Shown here: piece by piece, positions 63,343 to 64,000 of the stretch
Layout: the number at the start of each line of letters is the position of its first letter
Position numbering within the stretch: position 1 is the first letter of the stretch
Source of the DNA: Bartonella machadoae
GTDB lineage: Bacteria > Pseudomonadota > Alphaproteobacteria > Rhizobiales > Rhizobiaceae
Direction: 5' to 3'
Assembly: GCF_022559585.1 (NCBI RefSeq)
Contig: NZ_CP087114.1
Span: 2,644,602 to 2,708,601, forward strand
DNA length: 64,000 nucleotides
Notes under the pieces: generated by a model
What the model was told of the DNA's origin: nothing
Databases searched by the model: none
What the model saw: the letters and a program-made list of their open reading frames with translations, nothing else
Translations under genes and position numbers: made by a program

Positions 63343-64000
63343 CTTATTTTTTGAAAAGACTCGCTTTTTTAAAGGGAGAGGCATTGGTCACGATTCTCCT
63401 CCTTAAAAGGAGAAAAATACGTAGATTTTGCATGGTTATCCACAAGCTCTGTGGATTTTTACAGAGTCTTTTTTGTCAAGCATTTTTATTTTTTTTTTTC
63501 ATCTGAAAAGATTCTTTAATTATTGGTAAATTTAGTGAAAAAAAATGAATTGAATCAATAATTTTTCTCATTTCTTATTTTTATGAGCAATTTTATGGCG
63601 GTTTTAAGGGGCTTTTGATTTCATTTTGACCTCTTGCATTTTACCTCTGCTGTTTTGTATGGTTCTTTCGGAGACTAAAAAACATACAGGGGTTATATCA
63701 GCTTATTATTTTGTTTTATGTTGCGTAGAAGATGCTTTGAATTAGGCTGTTACGGGCTTTCATGGTGAATGTTTTTCTGACATGTTTAGTTCGTTTTCTA
63801 TTGATTAGTTTAGCATTTTAGAAGAGTGAGTTGCGTTGTGCGTACAAGTAAATCTTAAGTGGTCATCTTTGTTGGTTGGATTGTAATGAGGCTATCCTAG
63901 TGGGGGGATAAGGAATCTTATTTGGGATAGGGCGTTTTGCCTTTGCTAATTGATTTTTAGCTGTTTGGTAGGACAATTTTTTTATTTTTATCAGGATGAG
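63343..64000. other. Gene-free region, probable dnaA upstream region
   Basis: About 650 bases with no open frame. It contains one perfect DnaA box (63436-63444), a nearby imperfect inverted one, and long T-rich stretches. Because rpsT precedes dnaA in related genomes, this is probably the dnaA promoter region, but dnaA itself is not in the window. Confidence 0.45.
63436..63444 (+). promoter_or_regulatory. DnaA box
   Basis: TTATCCACA is a perfect 9-mer DnaA box. Seven bases further on, TGTGGATTT is a near match on the opposite strand, giving an inverted pair. Likely part of dnaA autoregulation or of an origin-linked region. Confidence 0.55.

Overview
The window looks like a chromosome segment of an alphaproteobacterium of the Hyphomicrobiales, most probably a Bartonella. 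The DNA is AT-rich. The gene set is rhizobial: GcrA, a DUF1150 protein behind Hsp20, a TIGR02300 protein, a CP4-type (class II) AroA, a giant cyclic beta-1,2-glucan synthase and a RmuC/Def/Fmt/TruA cluster. Many decayed copies of one integrase family lie between the genes. The genus call is an inference from protein sequence and layout; no database was searched.

Layout. 1-1656: 3' part of argB and a DMT-family exporter. 2037-3475: a decayed integrase copy that itself carries an inverted 5' unit of the same family. 3582-10796: lepA, dapD, a LOG-family gene, the def-fmt-truA operon and rmuC. 10807-11568: second integrase copy. 11662-19121: SLT-like lipoprotein, hsp20-DUF1150, nth, then rpmI-rplT-pheS-pheT. 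19400-22900: sitABCD Mn/Fe importer behind a Mur/Fur-type box, followed by a candidate small RNA. 23290-34100: DUF454 gene, pncB and the 8.6-kb glucan synthase gene. 34335-41221: rpsA-cmk-aroA, divergent TIGR02300 gene, tRNA-Ala(GGC), ilvD. 41407-49757: third integrase copy, mutS, maeB, secB, fxsA, timA, smr. 50341-56800: three more integrase copies around the argD-argF-hslO operon and gcrA. 56853-59783: ccmABCDG. 60104-63288: acnA and rpsT, ending in a gene-free stretch with a DnaA box that probably leads to dnaA.

The genes are almost all housekeeping: translation and its quality control (lepA, rpmI, rplT, pheST, rpsA, rpsT, def, fmt, truA), amino-acid synthesis (argB, argD, argF, dapD, aroA, ilvD), central carbon metabolism (maeB, acnA), metal uptake, cytochrome c maturation, DNA repair (nth, mutS, rmuC) and periplasmic glucan synthesis.

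I see no CRISPR array, toxin-antitoxin pair, secretion locus or intact prophage. The most unusual structures are: the repeat family built on an integrase 5' unit (at least seven occurrences, one inserted in another with a 5-bp direct repeat at its ends); a 40-bp perfect palindrome joined to CTAGAA/TTCTAG repeats upstream of acnA; a 120-bp duplicated argD fragment upstream of argD; a CUCCCCC-loop hairpin plus terminator downstream of sitD; and a structured leader before rpmI.
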